The position numbers and the translations under genes were made by a program. From contig JAJYDP010000352.1 of NCBI GenBank assembly GCA_021777365.1, positions 1 through 5,733 on the forward strand: a DNA stretch of 5,733 bases, given 5' to 3'. Positions within the stretch are counted from its first letter, which is position 1; the number at the start of each line of letters is the position of its first letter. Shown here piece by piece: positions 4,683 to 5,733 of the stretch. Source of the stretch: Chloroflexota bacterium. GTDB taxonomy: Bacteria > Chloroflexota > Limnocylindria > Limnocylindrales > CSP1-4. Under the pieces are notes generated by a model, which was not told the DNA's origin, ran no database searches, and saw only the letters and a list, made by a program, of their open reading frames with translations.

Positions 4683-4898
4683 TCACGGCCGGTCGATCCC
4701 TTCCTCGTCCAGCAGCCTCGCCCGGAGGGCCAGGCGTTGCTCCTCGAGCCACACGATCAGCACGCGCCGGCGATGCGCGTACCAATCTTCGCCCTCCCAG
4801 CCACACGAGCAGCGCATGACGCGGCCCGGCGGGACCCGGAGAAGGTGGCCGGCCAGGAAGGCCACCTCCACGCGCTCAGACGTCAGACGGATCAGCAC
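4683..4898 (-). CDS. small CSCG-motif protein, hypothetical
   Basis: From GTG 4898 the product has 71 residues. An N-terminal segment with beta-like alternation (LIRLTSERVEVAFLAG) leads to RCSCGWEGEDW, with Cys30 and Cys32, and then a strongly charged helix (AHRRRVLIVWLEEQRLALRA). The CxCGW pattern recalls half of a small zinc knuckle, but only two cysteines and His18/His42 are available, so metal binding is unproven. I chose GTG 4898 because GAGG (4912-4909) lies 10 nt upstream; a TTG at 4919 would add seven residues but has no ribosome binding site. It precedes the SRPBCC gene by 36 nt on the same strand, so the two likely share a transcript. I do not recognise the family. The upstream gap 4920-5038 shows only short GC-rich hairpins (for example GCCGC/GCGGC, 4955-4967) and no convincing -10 box. 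Confidence 0.6.
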   Translation of the reverse strand: MLIRLTSERVEVAFLAGHLLRVPPGRVMRCSCGWEGEDWYAHRRRVLIVWLEEQRLALRARLLDEEGIDRP

Positions 4899-5038
4899 TG
4901 GACGCCAACCTCGGCCCAAGTGTGGTCGCGCCCCACCCCGGGTGCAAGGGCCGAGCCGCCCGGCGGCACTCCGGGGTTCGAGTTCTCACGGCCAGCCCCC
5001 CAAGGCGGCCACGCGCGACGTGGGGCAGGCCTGGAGGG

Positions 5039-5338
5039 TCAGTGGTACCGAAGCTCGGGATGCAGCCGGGCGAGCTGGTCGCGCAGGTCGGGAGCCTCGT
5101 CGAGGAGTGCGAGGACTTCGAGGACGAGCTTGTTCACCGCGCTCGTCCCGGTCTGGCGGGCGGCCGCTTCGACGAGCTCGCCGAGCCGTCGCGCGGCGGC
5201 GGCATCCTGGTCGCGCAGGAGTCCGGCGCCGAGCTCCTCGGCGACCGCCGCCGCCAGGAGCGCAGCCACGCGCTCGTCCACCTTCGCGCGGCGCAGGCGA
5301 GCGGCCAGATTGGGCGGTTCGGGGCGTACGGTGTCCAT
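5039..5338 (-). CDS. 99-residue helical cytoplasmic protein, hypothetical
   Basis: ATG 5338 has GAGG (5350-5347) 8 nt upstream. The 99 residues are Ala/Leu/Arg/Glu-rich and predicted almost wholly helical: residues 11-38 (LAARLRRAKVDERVAALLAAAVAEE), 42-62 and 68-91 are amphipathic and could form a helical bundle or coiled coil. No membrane helix, cysteine or catalytic motif is visible. It lies 5 nt behind a 37-residue membrane peptide gene whose stop codon TAG is embedded in this gene's ribosome binding region, so translation is probably coupled. The longer upstream frame (to 5701) runs through the intergenic and M50 promoter region and is not supported. I do not recognise a family; its strongly regular helical pattern and good ribosome binding site make it a likely real gene. 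Confidence 0.65.
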   Translation of the reverse strand: MDTVRPEPPNLAARLRRAKVDERVAALLAAAVAEELGAGLLRDQDAAAARRLGELVEAAARQTGTSAVNKLVLEVLALLDEAPDLRDQLARLHPELRYH

Positions 5339-5343
5339 GGCGC

Positions 5344-5457
5344 CTACCTCGGGCTGAACGGCCCGGGGCAACGCAGACCCCGGGCGACCATGACGGCGGC
5401 GCCCACCGACAGGAACACGACGGTCGGGCCACCCGACAGGACGACCGGCGTTGGCAT
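5344..5457 (-). CDS. 37-residue one-helix membrane peptide
   Basis: ATG 5457 is preceded by GGAGG 9 nt upstream, a near-ideal Shine-Dalgarno. The product has 37 residues: a short N-terminus, a hydrophobic helix at about 9-25 (GGPTVVFLSVGAAVMVA) and a basic tail (ARGLRC), consistent with insertion with the C-terminus inside. The stop TAG (5346-5344) lies inside GAGGTAGG, the ribosome binding region of the 99-residue gene, and only 5 nt separate the genes, a typical coupled pair. Longer versions of the frame (to 5562) are Arg-rich and lack a better start. It is short enough to be missed by standard annotation. Function is unknown; possibilities include a small membrane anchor or regulator acting with its partner. 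Confidence 0.5.
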   Translation of the reverse strand: MPTPVVLSGGPTVVFLSVGAAVMVARGLRCPGPFSPR

Positions 5458-5565
5458 GGGAGCGTCCCTCCGAACGGCCGGACGGTCTCGCCAGTCGCTC
5501 CGCACGGTCCCGGCGGCCGCCGTGTGGGCCGCGCCTCGTCGCTTCCCGCGATCGTGTCGCATGGT

Positions 5566-5588
5566 CGTCGGCCGACGCCGGGTCGGCC
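5566..5588. promoter_or_regulatory. interlocking inverted repeats upstream of the M50 gene
   Basis: CGTCGGCCGACG (5566-5577) is a perfect 12-bp palindrome. Its right half, GGCCGAC (5570-5576), also pairs with GTCGGCC at 5582-5588 across 5 nt, so GTCGGCC occurs twice, 15 bp apart, with an inverted copy between. It lies in the 187-bp gap between divergent genes, 57 bp ahead of the predicted M50 start, where an operator would be plausible. High GC content makes chance palindromes fairly common. A further perfect palindrome, CGGCGGCCGCCG, is at 5511-5522. Confidence 0.3.
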
Positions 5589-5632
5589 AGAGTCGTTGCG
5601 CCCGAAACAGACGACCGGATGGCGCGATCGGC

Positions 5633-5645
5633 TACGCTGCGCCCG
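5633..5645 (+). promoter_or_regulatory. -10 element TACGCT, probable leaderless start of the M50 gene
   Basis: TACGCT at 5633-5638 (TANNNT) is followed by 6 nt and then GTG 5645, so the predicted first transcribed base is the start codon itself. There is no Shine-Dalgarno. The arrangement matches those at 1684 and 3708. No clear -35 box is visible. Confidence 0.5.
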
Positions 5646-5733
5646 TGCGCGCCGGATCGCTCCGCATCTTCCGCATCGCCGGCATCGACGTGTATGTCCA
5701 CGTCAGCTGGCTGGTGATCTTCGCGCTGGTGAC
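5645..5733 (+). CDS. M50 site-2 protease family protein, N-terminal fragment (3' cut by window)
   Basis: GTG 5645 opens a frame that runs off the right edge, giving 29 complete residues. The segment SLRIFRIAGIDVYVHVSWLVIFALV is the characteristic N-terminus of M50B (SpoIVFB/Rip-like) intramembrane metalloproteases: a short strand (RIFRIAGI), the D-V-x-V-H-x-S-W-L motif and the start of the first membrane helix. These enzymes cut membrane-embedded substrates such as anti-sigma factors or signal peptide remnants. The zinc-binding HExxH and later DG motifs, and any C-terminal CBS domains, would lie outside the window, so activity cannot be judged. The start is fixed by the TACGCT box 6 nt upstream and by family similarity beginning right after it. 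It is divergent from the 37/99-residue operon. Confidence 0.78.
   Translation, partial: MRAGSLRIFRIAGIDVYVHVSWLVIFALV

Noticed and set aside
4973..4985. tRNA T-arm-like sequence GGGGTTCGAGTTC
   Set aside because: The 3' side of the stem pairs poorly (G-T at the closing pair, C/A at the base) and no matching acceptor, D-arm or anticodon arm could be laid out upstream.
4023..5357. Plus-strand frame of 444 codons
   Set aside because: It lies antisense to three minus-strand genes with proper starts; composition is shadow-like and no domain is recognisable.
1..5733. CRISPR array, insertion sequence, prophage or toxin-antitoxin locus
   Set aside because: No regularly spaced repeats, no transposase, integrase or phage protein motifs, and no recognisable toxin or antitoxin fold was seen on either strand.

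Overview
The window is GC-rich throughout. Its coding frames show strong G/C bias at third codon positions, several genes start with GTG, and some promoters have a TANNNT box 6-7 nt ahead of the start codon, as in leaderless transcripts. Together with the protein types (DoxX-like membrane protein, DUF5666-like repeat protein, actinobacterial-style aquaporin, SRPBCC/AHSA1 protein, M50 site-2 protease), this suggests a high-GC Chloroflexota- or Actinomycetota-like bacterium, possibly a soil or freshwater lineage. That placement is inference. I see no rRNA, tRNA, CRISPR, transposase or phage gene.

Layout. (1) 1-236: 3' end of a DoxX-like membrane protein, followed by two hairpins. (2) 403-1570: a membrane-anchored or exported protein with three ~74-residue beta-rich repeats, preceded by an 11-bp-period direct repeat that looks like an OmpR/PhoB-type response-regulator site. 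(3) 1684-2566: a possibly leaderless aquaporin/MIP channel gene. (4) 2781-2987: a less certain 68-residue one-helix protein. (5) 3061-4004: a TetR-family repressor gene divergent from an 82-residue Cys-containing protein gene. Their 47-bp intergenic region holds two overlapping promoters that share a symmetric -10 element, a 20-bp palindromic operator candidate, and a second palindrome that would bury the ribosome binding site of the small gene. (6) 4176-4898 on the minus strand: an AHSA1/SRPBCC protein preceded by a 71-residue CSCG-motif protein. (7) 5039-5457 on the minus strand: a 37-residue one-helix protein apparently coupled to a 99-residue helical protein. (8) 5645-5733: 5' end of an M50 site-2 protease gene, reading off the right edge.

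The genes read mostly as short independent units separated by GC-rich hairpins. Transmembrane channel, membrane repeat protein, DoxX protein and intramembrane protease give the region an envelope theme, but there is no obvious single pathway. The best candidate for something not previously described is the compact TetR/small-Cys-protein module with its symmetric bidirectional promoter. Next are the coupled 37/99-residue operon beside the M50 protease and the response-regulator-like repeat ahead of the DUF5666-like protein. Product names rest on motif recognition by eye; no database search was possible.
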